A stretch of 64,000 bases of DNA from Cristatella mucedo (Eukaryota; Bryozoa; Phylactolaemata; Cristatellidae): NCBI GenBank assembly GCA_009760855.2, contig WPIO01000004.1, positions 9,011,001-9,075,000 on the forward strand, in the 5' to 3' direction. Positions 1 through 17,034 of this stretch are shown here, piece after piece; within the stretch, counting starts at the first letter, position 1; the number at the start of each line of letters is the position of its first letter. The notes beneath the pieces are model-generated. The model saw only the letters and a list, made by a program, of their open reading frames with translations. It was not told the DNA's origin and ran no database searches. The position numbers were made by a program, and so were the translations under genes.

Positions 1-568
1 CAGTTGCCACATTACTCCACTTCTCGCCGACCTGCACTGGCTACCAGTCAAGCAATGGATTGGCTGCAAGGTTTTGTCGCTCACTTTTAGGTCCGTTCAT
101 TCTATGGCTCCAGCCTATCTCTCCGACATACTCCCCCATCAGGCCAAGCATCGTACCACCCGCTTTTCGGAATCCAACAGTCTAGAAATACCTCGTACAA
201 ACCTCAAATCCTTTGGAGACCGTGCATTTAGTTCGTATGCTCCCAAAGCCTGGAACTCCCTCCTGACCTGTGTCAGAACATCCCCTGACCTGACCACATT
301 TAAAAGGAACCTAAAAACACACCTATTTAGGACACCATTTAGTGGGTCCCTGTGATTCGTCCTTCACGTGCTTATGTGTACTGACACTGTGCATGCTACC
401 ACTAACCACATTTCCATGCTGACCCTGTGCATGTCACCCCTAACCATGTTATTCATTTTGTTTGTTTTTCAAGCATGATTTTACTTACCATTTAATTGCA
501 TTTCCCTTTGCAGCAGATGTAAAGCGCCTAGAAAGAGATTAAGTTCTCTGAGGGCGCTTTATCAAGTA

Positions 569-600
<32 letters not shown>
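1..600 (+). mobile_element. LINE-A non-LTR retrotransposon, 3' end
   Basis: The left edge cuts into the C-terminal part of a reverse-transcriptase ORF (frame readable to the stop at 355, with motifs such as [27 protein letters not shown] and [17 protein letters not shown]). The 3' UTR follows and ends in the hairpin tail GCGCCTAGAAAGAGATTAAG...CTCTGAGGGCGC and an (ATT)n repeat at 571-600. The same protein and tail recur at 59270-60801 on the minus strand, where the polymerase motifs are present. The clade is CR1/L2/Jockey-like by the style of its motifs; I cannot place it further. Confidence 0.85.
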
Positions 601-4711
<4,111 letters not shown>

Positions 4712-5424
4712 CTAGACCCGTGATCATCTCTCCCTCTCTTGTGCTGGATGAAATTGGTGCCTGCAGTCAAACTAGCTCTCCAGCTGCAAGCATGTGACCA
4801 TGCCAATGTATTGCATACGTGATGCTCCCGTGAAAACATTTTGTTCTTAGGGAATTTTGCACTTTCTAAAGATGCAAAGTGCGATGTTTTTTTAATGTAT
4901 ATTGGATAGTTAAAAGCTCACCGGAGGTGCGTGACATTTTGACCTAGGGGCTCTGCCAGAAAATGCTTGCATTGACCAGGTACATTATTGGAGAAGTTAA
5001 TATCAGTAGGTGCTGCATTGCCGATGCTTACTTACTACGTGTGCCTAACCACAAACAGATTTCCTTTAACCGTATCGTCTTGGGGTGTTTTATGGCTGTC
5101 GGTTTCGAAAGGCTAATGCTGGTGATAACATCGATTCCTTCTTTCTGAAGTATTTTAGTTGGCGCTGGATAAGACTACCGCTTGCTTTTAATTGTGTTCA
5201 GTCAAGAGCAGATGTGTGTGTAAAGGGACGTCATTCGATTCTATGGGTGTTTTTTATCGGTTGATTTTTTTTTACTTTTCTTATTTTTTAAGCAGTGTGA
5301 TCCACAACTGGGAAAGAAAGAATAGTTAATGTAGAACCAAAAAGTAAAGAAAACATGTCTGGTACCTCTTGAAGCAGTTTTGAGGCAAACGAGTTTTTTC
5401 CAATTATTTTCAAATAGCTTGTGA
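4712..5424. other. Downstream flank of RUVBL2
   Basis: AT-rich, no recognisable exon or repeat copy. If the terminator codon at 4709 is used, this is 3' UTR and/or intergenic DNA. Confidence 0.5.
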
Positions 5425-5634
5425 TGCGGGCTGACACTGCATGCTGCCACTAACCACATTTGCATGCCGACCCTGTGCATGTCACCCCTAATCATATTAT
5501 TCATTTTGTTTGTTTTTCAAGTATGATTTTACTTACCATTCAATTGCATTTCCCTTTGCAGCAAATGTAAAGCGCCTAGAAAGAGATTAAGTTCTCTGAG
5601 GGCGCTTTATCAAGTACATTATTATTATTATTAT
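5425..5634 (+). mobile_element. LINE-A 3' UTR and tail
   Basis: Same 3' UTR as at 380-600 (CCACTAACCACATTTGCATG..., CACCCCTAATCATATTATTC, hairpin tail, ATT repeat). The insertion is strongly 5' truncated and has no ORF. Confidence 0.85.
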
Positions 5635-5639
5635 TTGAG

Positions 5640-6970
5640 CACCTCTTTGGCCAACTTGGCAGTTGGGTGCTCTGTACAGACCAGTGTGGTTAAGTCGTTC
5701 TGCATATTCAACGATGCTCTCTGTTAATTACAGCAAGGCTTGTATGACAGTCATCGTCAGTATGGATTCTCCTCTGAGCTAAAACGGGTTTTATGTATCA
5801 TGTACCTCTCAGAATCATTACTTCCAGATACAAGTGTGTACCCAATTACCTACACAATCAGTAGCATATTCTTGCATGTGAGTGTATGGATATAACCATG
5901 AATAAAGTCATAAAGTTCAAGCTCTTAGCCAAGTTGTTGAACCATAAGTCTGGCACCCTATATAGTCTCTAGTCCCAACCCCAAGAAGCAGTACAATATC
6001 TTTTAGCATGTAATTGTTAAGTCTTTCAAAGCTTTTGGGTTTAAACGTTTAATCGATAAGAGTGCCATAGCAAAGGTCATGTACACTCGGTGACTGATTG
6101 CCAGGATTTAGAATATTTGGTAGTGGACCAAACCTTGGATTTTTCTTGCCTAACCAATTTGGGTTTAATTTTTTGACATACCGTAAATGTACAGTATCGG
6201 TCACTATACGAACTATACCTTCCAATAGCTGTGTCTAATGCCGCGAGTGCTTTATTCGGTAACCAGCCAAAAAATCCAGGGATAATGATGGTATTGTGTT
6301 CTTGTATCGTTTAGCACGCGGCCGACCAGTGACAATTTTTTCACATGTTCTGTTATTGCAGGTGCCGGCGATGCTGAGCAAATGGAGAGCGCCTGAAGCT
6401 AGGCTCAAGAAGCTTTGTTTTTTTTGCATCTCTTGTCTCAGCCTAGCTAATAAATGTATGCATGCATCCAGAAGTATTGGTTTTCCCTTACTTGATCCAA
6501 GTCTATTGCTCGAATGCTTGGCATCACTGGAACCTCAAATCAGCTTGTGTCACCATTCTTCTCCTGCTGCACAGAAGAGCAAACTAACCGGGTCCTGACT
6601 TGTATACAGGGCCGGCATGCATACGTTTAGCAATTGCATTTAAGAAATGCTGGGTCTGACTTGGTTGTGTGGAAACAGAGCTCGTGTAGTGTGATCTCGA
6701 TGAACTGGAGATGGGAACTGAGCAATAACCGATATTTTGAGTCATTTGTATCAAGTATTTGGTTAACGAGTGCTTAACCGAGGGAGCGACTTTCAGCAGA
6801 CAGTTGGACAGATGGCCATCGACTGTAATCATGTATAAATCATTCGACCCATTGCAGTTTCCTTTGTCTGATGTAAGCTTCAGTTGACATCAGTGACTTG
6901 ACCAAGGGTGGCTGTGGAGGGGTTACTTAGTTTACACTAAATCTACTTCAACGAGAGCCGACAGTGGAAG
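5640..6970. other. Intergenic stretch, nothing recognised
   Basis: AT-rich DNA with short open frames only, none with recognisable protein motifs or convincing exon borders. Confidence 0.5.
5901..5906 (+). promoter_or_regulatory. Possible polyadenylation signal AATAAA
   Basis: AATAAA downstream of the RUVBL2 stop and beyond a LINE-A insertion. It is the only canonical hexamer I noted in the first kilobase or so after the stop. Use is not shown. Confidence 0.25.
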
Positions 6971-6974
6971 AGTA

Positions 6975-7012
<38 letters not shown>
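6975..7012. repeat. (GAT)n microsatellite
   Basis: About twelve tandem GAT units. Read on the minus strand they give a spurious poly-His or poly-Ser frame. Confidence 0.9.
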
Positions 7013-7013
<1 letters not shown>

Positions 7014-7439
7014 GGCTTGTGATGTACAAAGAAACAGTATTTGTAGTCGATGATACGTTTATTGGGGTTTGTGTATTTCCTCGGGTGGAAAAGGAGGCTC
7101 GAAGCAGAGCATCGTCTGAACCGGAAGGTCGCGGAGCAAGTAGCACTCACCTGCATTCAACCCAGCAACCAGGTGAGCCAATTGATTACTGCTTTGGGTG
7201 GTGGCTGACATGCATTTGCCCACCAGCTCTGACCCAGCTGTCGGCTTTCTAGCCTAGTGAACACCAGCTCTCGTGCTATGAACGCTGGTTTGTCACATTG
7301 AGACTGAGTGCGGCCACTGACTGCTTTGCTGTACCGTATGACGCAAAATGCCCCGAGAGCCTCCGCGAGGGTAGGGGCAAGACATGAGCTTTACAATCGC
7401 TCTATGGCTGACTGATGCTGTAAGCGAATGAATTGTGCC

Positions 7440-7665
7440 TTTTGGTCTTAGCAAAAGGGTAAGGTGCTTGCACTATCCAGTTTGTGAGTTCGAATCCTGT
7501 CAGCAGGAAGAGCTTAAAGGACTCGAAGTGCTCGGAAAGCTTCACTCGGACACTAGTCGTGAGTTACAAAAAAGGAAAACAGTTTGCCCACTGCAAGCTG
7601 TGATGATAGCAGTCAGGGGTCTTATGAAGTTACATAAAGTGAGGCTGTTTATTCAGCTGACCTTT
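7440..7665 (+). repeat. SINE family S1, old copy
   Basis: B box GAGTTCGAATCCTG at about 7486. Further on, CACTGCAAGCTGTGATGATAG and AGTGAGGCTGTTTATTCAGC match the S1 body and 3' end. Heavily mutated. Confidence 0.5.
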
Positions 7666-7669
7666 ACTT

Positions 7670-8580
7670 TAGGCAGACTTTGTCCGGCCCCAGGCTCAAA
7701 AGAGGTCAGGTTCTGCTGCGACCACATGCAGACCAAGGTCAAACGCAGGAAATGACGAGATATGAAAATTATGTCACTCTAATACAAATGGCTAGTCCCA
7801 CAAGAGGCCGCTGAACTATGGAACGGTGTGTGCTGTTTCATGACTGGCCTGGCCACCGTCCTAATAGTATAGGATGCCTGACACTTATGAAGGCTCGCTA
7901 TAATTGTGGAGCTTCGTCCGAGGAAACTAACAGCATTCTACTGTTCGACCGCAAATGTTTCTCGATATTCAATTTTTAGTTGAAAAGGACTACTGGTGAC
8001 GGTGATCGTGCCTCTGCTGGATTCGTGTTTGAGATCTTCCGCTGTAGTTCATGTCAGTTAAAGCCCATACACATACAGCTGCAGTACAAAAGCTCGGTTT
8101 CCTACAGCATTGTTATATTACGCTTAGGCGAATACTTAGTAATGATGCTTTTGTCGTGCCGGTGCAAATGGACAATGTCCTTCCGACCAGGCAATCGCAG
8201 AAATGCTAGGGGTAAGATTTAGCAGGTCGAGATCATGCCCTTCTCCAGACGACAAGCCATCCACTGGAAACTTGTTTATGCTGAGCCACGGATGCTGCCC
8301 GACCAATGAGCTTCTAGTTTTCCTACCTAGCTCGTCTTCCACTCAGTAGAATACGATGAACAAATAGGCATGGATGGGGTTTGCTTGATTCGAGATTATA
8401 TAGTTTTTGCCTCGTTCTACGAATGTCGGCAATGATAATCTTGTACGGGTTGCCCACCTTGTATCTTTGCCACGAATGACCGGGCCCGAGATTCCGTGCG
8501 AAATCCTGTAGAGGCAAGTTCAAGCTATAGCCATGTTGTTGCGTATGGTAACGTCAAGTCAGTGTCATATATTTCCATGT
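7670..8580. other. Intergenic stretch, nothing recognised
   Basis: Mixed-composition DNA without a recognisable gene or repeat copy. Confidence 0.4.
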
Positions 8581-8584
8581 TTTT

Positions 8585-8768
8585 ATGTATCCCCGTCTGT
8601 AACTCCACAAAGTCATAAAGACCATGTCGGTGTTACGCAGGAGAGTTTTGTATAGCGCACTTACAGCCTAAGCGGCTTTCGGTACGCATTCGGTAGCCAA
8701 CAGACTTCGTCTCACGCAACAAAGAAAAAGTGGGAAGCATAGCAGAGTCGGGAGAGCAGTTGAGGTAT
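8585..8768 (-). mobile_element. LINE-B 3' UTR fragment
   Basis: Reverse complement of the LINE-B 3' UTR following the ORF at 37556-39380 (AACTCCACAAAGTCATAAAG, CCTAAGCGGCTTTCGGTACG, GTAGCCAACAGACTTCGTCT). Further copies lie at 13838, 16625, 26347, 41265 and 56410. Confidence 0.8.
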
Positions 8769-8789
8769 GCGATGTCGACCGGCTCACTG

Positions 8790-10655
8790 GTAGCTTATGT
8801 TGAGTTGAACTTCTTGTAGGAATTAACCACGAACTAGCAAACTTAACTCGATTACACTGCCATAGGATGACTCCTTAGCGTTCGCTCTGCGATGGCTTCG
8901 TTGCTGTCTAAAACCTCACCCGTGCCGGCTCTGACGCTGCTGACGCAGTCTCTGTGTAGTTTTAACTAGCAGTAATCCTTGCAGCTGACACTGAGCGTTA
9001 TTGAACGACCGTAATCTCAAATGTAAATATTTTTAGCAACGTCGCGCCGCCATTGACATTGAACCCATGGCGCTACTCATCGTTACCGAATTCTCCGATT
9101 GCTCTCGCTATTCGTAGGGGCAGCCCGGCCCGAATACACGTAGCTCGAAAGGCCGGCGCCATCTTTTTCTGAACTGAGCTTCGCCCTGCAAAGACTAGGC
9201 GGACGATTGCTGTACGGCTACGCTGCAGCAGTGCACGCTCACTGGCCGCAGATTGTAAGATTGAAGTCCAGCCTCCACAATGTCGAGTGGGCGGCTTTGA
9301 ACATTTAGCGCGCCAGCGTAAAAGTGGCATCCCGCTAGGCATGGTGGTCCGAGCCTCTCTTGCTCAGCCCGGAACGGCGAATGAGGAAGTTGGCGCACCG
9401 AAGCTGACTTCTTTGCACCGCACTTGCTTAAGTGAGGAGAACACGTATTCGAGAAACCTCATAGCCTCACTTAGCAGATTCTTCTATAAGATAACATGTA
9501 ATTGCAGCCAGGGCTAAAACCCGGTTGACAGTCGAATTCAACCCAAGTTGTACGGAAACGCCAATTGGCCCAACGGGGAATGGCGGGCAAGGGGTAGTTG
9601 ATTTTAATAATAATAATAATACCTATATGAATGAATGCGCTATACATATGAATTATATATTATATTTAATAATAAAACATTTGCATCTCGTAAAAAGAAG
9701 CATCTCTTTCAGGGCAATTTCCGTACGTTTTAAAGAAAGCGGCACCGCGCGATTACTGGTATCATTCACGTTGTCAACGTGCAAAGAATGGTTAGTGGTA
9801 ACTTGCGCGGTTGATAACCTATACAGCCATCCCTCGTTTATCGTGGTTAACTAGTTCTAGACTCCACCGCAATAAGTGAATTTCCGTGTAGTATGCTTCT
9901 TTATTTATAAATCGAACGTTTTCCTAGTTAGAGCACGGAAAACCTGTTGACGACCCTGTAAATACTGTTTTTAACATTATTAGAACTCTCTTTATATAAC
10001 ATCGCTTTAGTTACAATTACACCCAATATATATAATAAACGTCAACACTTATAAGAGCAGATGCTTCCGATGCGAAGCAGTGTAGAAGCGTCTACGAAAG
10101 AAACGAATTTGCTTGTGGCTAAGCCAATCAGTGGCCAGGATAGGAAGAGGGTAGGATAGCCAATCAGTGAGTAGCACGCTCTGATTGGATTTGTTTCGCC
10201 ACGCGCAATTTTTTGGAAACAATTCTGGGCCACGCAAGAAGTGGTCGAGCGGTTGCACCTGGTGTTGGAAGGATTTGCGGGGGTGCTTGAATACATAGGT
10301 CTACAATCCATACGTACAGTAATTTTAATTTTAATTGTAATGCAGTGGGTGCATAAATGACTCAGACAACCGAGTGATGGCAGCGCTGTATCATTTTCAC
10401 TATCTTGATCAACTTCAATCAAACAATCAAGCCGCAAAAGTTGAAGCGCGAAGTGGCGTGTGATGGCTGCAGGGATAAAAATAATATAACATTTGGATTT
10501 CGTCCTAAGAGGACGAAATTTCTTTTTAGGCACTTTGCACGTGCTGCAAATGGTGTCAATTACTTAGTGATAATACGTACAGCGTCGGCACTCCCAATCT
10601 TACGCAAAGGACAATAGCACGGACCCAACAAATGCTATGAGGAACGTATATGCTT
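8790..10655. other. Intergenic stretch with a CCAAT-rich patch
   Basis: No gene recognised. A long minus-strand open frame near 10042-10533 has no family motif. Three CCAAT-type boxes cluster at 10122-10190. Confidence 0.4.
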
Positions 10656-10659
10656 TTAG

Positions 10660-11175
10660 TTTTTTTTATAACTTTATTTAGTCAGATGTCAAGACATCAG
10701 CCGGGAGTGAATTCCAGGCTTTGAGGGTATACAAACTAAAAATAACTAAAGGCACGCGACCAATGATTGATTTGAGGTTGGTTAGTGGCAAAGCTAAATG
10801 ACTTGAGCCAGAACAATGGATCGGACTACGCCTAACCTGATTGGAAAGTAGTTCGGAGAGGTAGGCCGGAGCAGAGCAACAAAGGAACCCAAAAGCGAGT
10901 AACGAAAGGTTTTAGTCGACACGCTAGTTGATGGAAAGCTAGTGAAGGAAGGCCAGTGAGAATTGATGTAATGTGGCGATTGTGATCCTCACGACAAACA
11001 ATCCTGAAGCTGCTGAACCAACTGCAAGCACCTTACTGCACAGGTAGGATTGCGAGTAGTGAGCCATAAGACTCAAGTTTGGATGGATGTCAAACATGCA
11101 TGGACCAACTCGGTTACGATATCCCTGTTTAAGCACGCCCGAATTTTCGCAATGTTACCTAGCTGAAGGTTACGC
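10660..11175 (-). mobile_element. LINE-A fragment (C-terminal RT region)
   Basis: Diverged minus-strand copy of the LINE-A ORF end. GGGAGTGAATTCCAGGCTTTG and the stretches matching the minus-strand copy at 59528-60100 are in the same order. No intact reading frame. Confidence 0.7.
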
Positions 11176-11559
11176 AGCATGCTTGGCTCTGTGAGCTTAT
11201 GTCGTCGTCTAGTGAAAATATGGTTTGGGTAGAGGTCTGTACCCAGTTGCTGCAGCTTAATCCGACTTTGATGCAACTTGGGCTCGCTGTACATGATCTC
11301 ACCCTTGCCGGGTGGTTTCTGAGAAGTAGGAGTGGTGGCGAGCTGCTCCCAAGAACTACATGAATTTCTTAATATTATTAGTTGTAATATTATCATTAAT
11401 ATTATTATTATGACGGCTAAGCATCTCGGTTTGAAAAGATAATTCGTAAATCTCTCTAGCACCAGTGGTTTCTGCGCTGTAATAAACTCCATTCTGCTTG
11501 CCCGAAAAGCAGAAGCTTTCTATTTGCATACTGCGAGTTTGCGTTCGATTTCGCTGGCT

Positions 11560-12530
11560 TCAGTTCCGGACGTAACCGTTCCGCCTACTGGACGCTAACC
11601 GGCTTAGGCAGAGGTCAATGTCGCATACTTTGACACTCGCGCTGCGGGCGATCTTTTCCGTTGGAGAACTCGCTCAGCCCGGTGCAGGATGCACCGTTAC
11701 TGGGCGCTATTCTGCAGGCTGCCGCCGGCAAGGCGACCCGAGCGCGGCTGCAAAATGGCGGCCCAATCGCTCGCCGACCGTGGCGGCCGGCGAACCAGGG
11801 TCGCCGCCGCTGCAGCTGCCTACGTCGCCGGCGCCAGAGCATCGGAATTTGCCGGCTGCGCTTCTCGAGTGAATGTGAGATCGATCGTCGAAAGCGTTTA
11901 GCGCGGACGCGACGTGAGGAGCGGTCCCTGTCCGCAGCTTCAGCGCTTCTGCGTGTCGACAGAGCCGAGACACGCGCGCAGGCCGACCGATCCCCAATCG
12001 CGAACAACGCGCCGAGCACTCGAACGGCGCCGTCCGTCTCTTCGGCTGACGTAGCCGACGGGGCGACTAGCTCGCCCAGCAATTGCCATTCTGCGCTGAG
12101 CCCGCCCATCTGCGGTAAGCGAAAGAATGGTCGATCGCCGGCTAATCCTCAGGGTACGCATTCGGCGGCGAGCAAACACTGCGCTCCGCTCGCTGAGGAG
12201 CGGCGAGCGGAGCGCACAGCTCGAGAAAGCCGGTCCAGGCTGGGCTGGCTAGGCGCGTCGCCGCGAGGCCAAGGTCGCGCGAGCGCTCTTCTAAGCTCCG
12301 CTCGACGACGAGCGACATGTCTTCGAGCATCGAGGAGAGGCGAGAGGCTCGAAGGCGAGCGAGAGCGGACGGGTGAGAGCTATCGGCGCTTGCGTGCCAT
12401 TTGTTGTCGACTCCGCAGGAGCCGCCTACCGTGCGGTGGCTGCTATCTCCGAAAATGTCGGTCCGGCTTTCTATGCGGTCGGGAATCCGAAGTGACTGCG
12501 AGACTCGCGAGCCCGAGTCCGAGAGACGAC
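11560..12530. other. CpG-rich block
   Basis: GC- and CpG-rich DNA with long overlapping open frames on both strands, as expected from composition alone. GCAAAATGGCGGCCC at about 11751 resembles a YY1-type promoter element. It could be a CpG-island promoter, but no first exon or product can be named. Confidence 0.35.
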
Positions 12531-12539
12531 AGAGGCAGA

Positions 12540-12587
12540 GAGACACACACACACACACACAAACACACACAAACAGAGAGAGAGAGA

Positions 12588-12654
<67 letters not shown>

Positions 12655-12839
12655 GGGGAGAGAGAGATAGAGAGAGAGAGATAGAGGAGAGAGAGAGAGG
12701 AGAGAGAGATAGAAAGAGAGAGAGAAGAGAGAGCGGAGAGAGAGATAGATAGAGAGAGAAATAGAGGGAGAGAGAGGAGAGAGAGAAAGAGAGCGGAGAG
12801 AGAGAGGGCGCGAGAGAGAAAGAGAGGGAGAAAGGGCAC

Positions 12840-12884
<45 letters not shown>

Positions 12885-12926
12885 CGCGCGTGCGAGAGAG
12901 AGAGAGAGAGAGAGAGTGAGCGAGAG
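12540..12926. repeat. (AC)n then (GA)n microsatellite
   Basis: Short (AC)n at about 12540-12572, then about 350 bp of GA repeat with interruptions. It creates spurious Ser-Leu frames on the minus strand and Arg-Glu frames on the plus strand. Confidence 0.95.
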
Positions 12927-12929
12927 AGA

Positions 12930-13837
12930 GCGAGACACTCGTCGGCGGCAAACCCGCGGGCGGCGTGTCCCTCCCGTCCAGTGCCTTGCCTCGCCTCTTC
13001 CTCGTGCAACCACTACGGCTGCAGTCGTGCAGCCTTTGAGGCCGTCTGATCACAGCCGAACTTCAAATGCGACCCAATGCTTCAAATACGAGCTTCAAAT
13101 GTTGCCCACATTTCACAGGAGCTTTTCCTTCCTGTCCGCCGACTTTGTGGATCAGTTTAAGCACAGTGTCACCGCTTACAATACGATACGTTTGCGGTGA
13201 TTTGTAAGCTCGAGGTTCCAAGCTTTGGAAAGGCTTCCGTCCAACCGGTGCACGGCTTCGGTAGGACCTAACATCTGCGATAGCACCATATAGTGTGCCC
13301 ATGCCTATGCGTAGTGAGTTAGCATATGTTTTTTCTGCGGCGGCGATGCCATTGGCGACCGAACGGGCAATCGGTAGCTAGTAGTGAGAATAGTATGCCA
13401 TCTGTTACCGGCAATGGCTTAATTTAGTGGCTATTATCCCTAATTTTAAAATTCCCCTGCATATTGTCTCTGCCATAAAGGCAAAAGTTCTATTTAAAAT
13501 TTAAGACGTTCAAGACATTCAGATTCATCTTTTTTAATTCCTGAAAAATTGATGAAAGAGTAAATAGAGCAAAGCCAGTGTTGGCTACGCAGCCGTAGTT
13601 TATACGCAATAGCACAGCCACAGCAGCACGACGAACGCGACTCGCTGTATCAATGAGTCCGCTGGACGTCGGCACTTTCACTGCTGTGCGAGATGCGCGT
13701 CTGTGTGTAGCACCCTATTTCCTCCCGGTGAGAGCGAAGATCAACCATTACCACCCGAAAGTGCACTTGCAAGCAATGCGTACATTAATAGGTTTTGTTG
13801 ATTGGTGCTTTAAAAGAATCAGTAATGTAATGTAATG
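12930..13837. other. Intergenic stretch, nothing recognised
   Basis: No exon, repeat family or RNA gene recognised. Confidence 0.4.
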
Positions 13838-14102
13838 TATCTCCGTCTGCAACTCCACAAAGTCATAAAGACCATGTGGGTGTTACGCAGGAGAGTTTTG
13901 TAATGCGCACTCACAGCCTAAGCGGCTTTTGGTGCGCATTCGGTAGCCAACCGACTTCGTCTCACGCAACAAAGAGAAAGTGGGAAACATAGCAGAGTCA
14001 GGAGAGCAGTTGAGGTAGTGAGTAGCATGGAAGTAGCAGCTCAGGACCGCTGAAAAGGATGTGCCATAGTCGGACGCAGGAGAGTAGTTGTCGTTGCGTA
14101 AG
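13838..14102 (-). mobile_element. LINE-B 3' end fragment
   Basis: Minus-strand LINE-B 3' UTR plus the last part of the ORF (complement of CTCAACTGCTCTCCTGACTC and the region upstream). 5' truncated. Confidence 0.8.
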
Positions 14103-14219
14103 AAAAGTAGACCTCCTACGACGGCTAATTCTTCAAAAACGGCGCTTAAAACTCGGATCCTTCTCATCAGCCACCTGTGCTCGCCCCTCCCACAAGTCAA
14201 AACTGATGATGACATGATG

Positions 14220-14940
14220 GCCTCGAGTTCTCGGTTATCTTAACTCCAAACGGTAGCCAGTAGATGTACAGCACGCTGAGTTCTATGCATATTACGAGAC
14301 AGAGACCTCATAGTAATTAAATCCATCAATTCGACTCGATGCTAAGAACCGAAAGCCTTGGACGTATGGTTCCGCGAGCTGCAGCTAACTGTGTAAGCAT
14401 ATAAATGATATGGAAAATATTTTGTTACGTCAAAAATGGAGAGAGGAGTGCAGTGTAATTGACGCATTGTCCTCCCTTTGTTTTAATTAGCTCTAATCTC
14501 AGTTTTATTTTTTGCTAGCAGATTACTCACGCCATCTAGTGCAACTGGAGCAGACGATGCCTCAGAGCAGACGGACAACCGCCGAACGCTTCGCGACGAA
14601 CGCAGACTCTCGCGGACCAGCTCAACGCTGTCGGCCAGGTTAGACACCGCCATTACGAGCTGCTTTTTGTTGAAAAAAAAGTGATGTCCCGAATATCCGG
14701 CCTTGAAGTCGGGAAAACGTTTCCTAAAGCGCCACAAAAATGTCTTATTATTACATCCTGAGCTTTTCCATCGGGCTAGCAACGTTAAAGGAATTGCGTC
14801 ATGCCACACGTAGCCGAGCTTACAAAAATCCTTCCAAGTAAAGTCCTTTCAAGTTAGCGAGATAGATGCTGCAGGTGGCCATGGATAGCTCAGTGCACAC
14901 AGTGGCGATTTTAATCTTTAGCCGCACAGATCGAGCCCTA
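14220..14940. other. Intergenic stretch, nothing recognised
   Basis: No supported feature. TAGCTCAGTG near 14887 looks A-box-like, but no credible tRNA fold follows. Confidence 0.35.
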
Positions 14941-14949
14941 CGATGACGG

Positions 14950-15880
14950 CCTACTTTCTCCCGATATTTGTTCTTCAATTGCAGCAACGTGGCATCGCCG
15001 CTGTCGCGACGTTAGTAGTGCGGACGAAAGTAGTGCTTCGAGCCCGTCCCAGCGCGTCGGCTCTGGCGTCGGGGAAAATGAAACGTAAGCCAGCGTGCAC
15101 ATTGGCTCACCAGCGAGCTTAGCAGCAGGCCAGCGCGACGTCTCGGACAAGTCGGACAAGACCGCGATGCTTGCACCGAGCGGCGGCGACGCGGCGCGCC
15201 GTGGGAGCGCGTGGCCTGAACGCGAGGCGCCCAGCTCCGGCGCAGCAGCGCCATCGCAGCAGCGCTTCGGCCTACCTGGCGGCACCGGCGCGGCAGGGCC
15301 TCTCTATGCAGCCCCCTACCACGCGGTCTTCTGGCCAGCCTGGGCGCTCGCGTCCGCGCCTCGACGGGGGGGGGCGTGCGGATACGCTCTGAAGGCGGCC
15401 ACTCGAGCCGCTCGTACTTAGTGCAATGCATTGCGCGCGAACGCAGTTAGTCGCGAGCCAAACAATCAATGTACGTTACCGTGTACTGCTCGGAGCGAGT
15501 TGGGACCTGCGTATTGGACGAGCAGTTTAGAGCAGGAGCTACGCCGAGTAGCTTCTACTCGGTCTCTAAGGATGTCTAGCCACGCTTGGACGCAGTGCGA
15601 GGCGTACAGAACGCGTATAGCAGGCGCCAGAGGAGCAGCGCGCGACCGAAGCGCTACCGGAAAGTGGTGCCTGACGGGAATGCTGCTGCTGCTCACAGCG
15701 GATCTGCCGAGCGCAAGCCGCGCTTTGCTGTGGAGGCAGCTGGCTTGGGCGCTTGCAGAGACAGTGAGTGCACCGCCGTCACGTGGTTTGAGCCGACGAA
15801 GGCTGCCGTCCGCCGTCCGATGCGGCTATGGCTGTAAGGACTCGCGTGCGATTGTACCGGATGGCGGAAACAATTTATCC
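14950..15880. other. CpG-rich block
   Basis: Strongly CpG-rich, with open frames on both strands that carry no family motifs. It may be an unmethylated regulatory island upstream of troponin I; no exon can be supported. Confidence 0.3.
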
Positions 15881-16624
15881 TAGTCGTTGCAGTACGTCGA
15901 AGGGTAGCATAAACAAAATCTCAACGGTTAGCTTCGTCGTGGCACAGTGAAACTTCATAGGATTATGAACCTCGCTGAACTGTAAAGGCTCCATTCGCAA
16001 CAGCATTAGGGCTGTGAGCTTTAAGGATTTTATAGGAATTAATCTGACCGGCGACGCAGAGGAGCAGGGCGAGGGTACGGGGGTCAGCTCATTCTGACGA
16101 TTGAATGCGGGCTCGATATCAAATGACTGGGCGGGCCCGCAATATCTACGTTCGAGTGCGAGAAGCTAGTAAATAAAACAGCAATAGCTTTCATGCACTA
16201 GCCAAAGCAAGGCTGCGTGCAAGGCCGAGACCGCTACCCTAAGGTTTCTATCTTGCTTACTGTGCCAAAAAAAGCTCGTTGCACCGCTTGGTACGTTACG
16301 GTGTCGGTCGGCGGGCTAAAAGTCTTCAAGACCGCGCAGCGGAAACTCGTGCCAAGAAGTCAACGTCCAGAGCCTGTCCAGAGACTGACCAATCTTCTTA
16401 TGGCGAGTTCACTATTCAAAGTGATACAAATAAAAATATCTCCAATGGCTGTTCGAACGGATAATGCACAACAGCATAATCTCTACTATTTAAAGCGAGG
16501 AAGTCCGTCACGCGGAAAGATACTGACCAGTACTTCGGGAGTGACAGATAAAAGACGTGTAATTCATTCTACTATGACTCGGCAAAGCGAGTCCACCGGC
16601 TGCAGTGAGCTGCTTGAACAATTT

Positions 16625-16760
16625 CATGTATCTCCATCGGTAACTCCACAAAGCCACAAAGACTTAGTGGGTGCTGCGTAGAAACATTTTTTTTACTGTG
16701 CATTCAAAGCCTATGCGGCTTTCGGTGTGCATACGGTAGCCAACAGACGTGATGGCACGT
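16625..16760 (-). mobile_element. LINE-B 3' UTR fragment
   Basis: Diverged copy of the LINE-B 3' UTR (AACTCCACAAAGCCACAAAG, CCTATGCGGCTTTCGGTG, GGTAGCCAACAGACG). Confidence 0.7.
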
Positions 16761-17034
16761 CGGTGCTTATGATTACACTGTAGGGGAACTTAGCATTATG
16801 CCCTTGTTCCGGCTGCACACATATTTTTACTTTGTTAAATATCGTCCTGCTTGTAAGCCGGATTTTTGCGGCTGTTCCACGAGCCGCCTACAGTCCAGGG
16901 TCAGTAGCTAAGCTCACAGGTCACAATCGCAGGCGTCGCATGCCGCAGTCGACGACGGTGTAAGCGAAGTTTGGGTGGTTTTTCGGCTCAACAGCGTCGT
17001 GAGCGAAAGGACGTCCGCACCTTTTTATCCCAGC

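Noticed and set aside
10042-10533. 163-codon minus-strand frame
   Set aside because: No recognisable motif, no exon borders, composition like the surrounding AT-rich DNA.
11661-12752. 363-codon plus-strand open frame
   Set aside because: It is a GC-rich patch running into a (GA)n repeat. No motif, and equally long frames exist on the other strand.
12142-13053. Long Ser-Leu minus-strand frames
   Set aside because: They are translations of the GA/CT repeat. The same artefact occurs at 20510-20956, 32329-32873, 41961-42752, 46055-46843 and 53551-53829.
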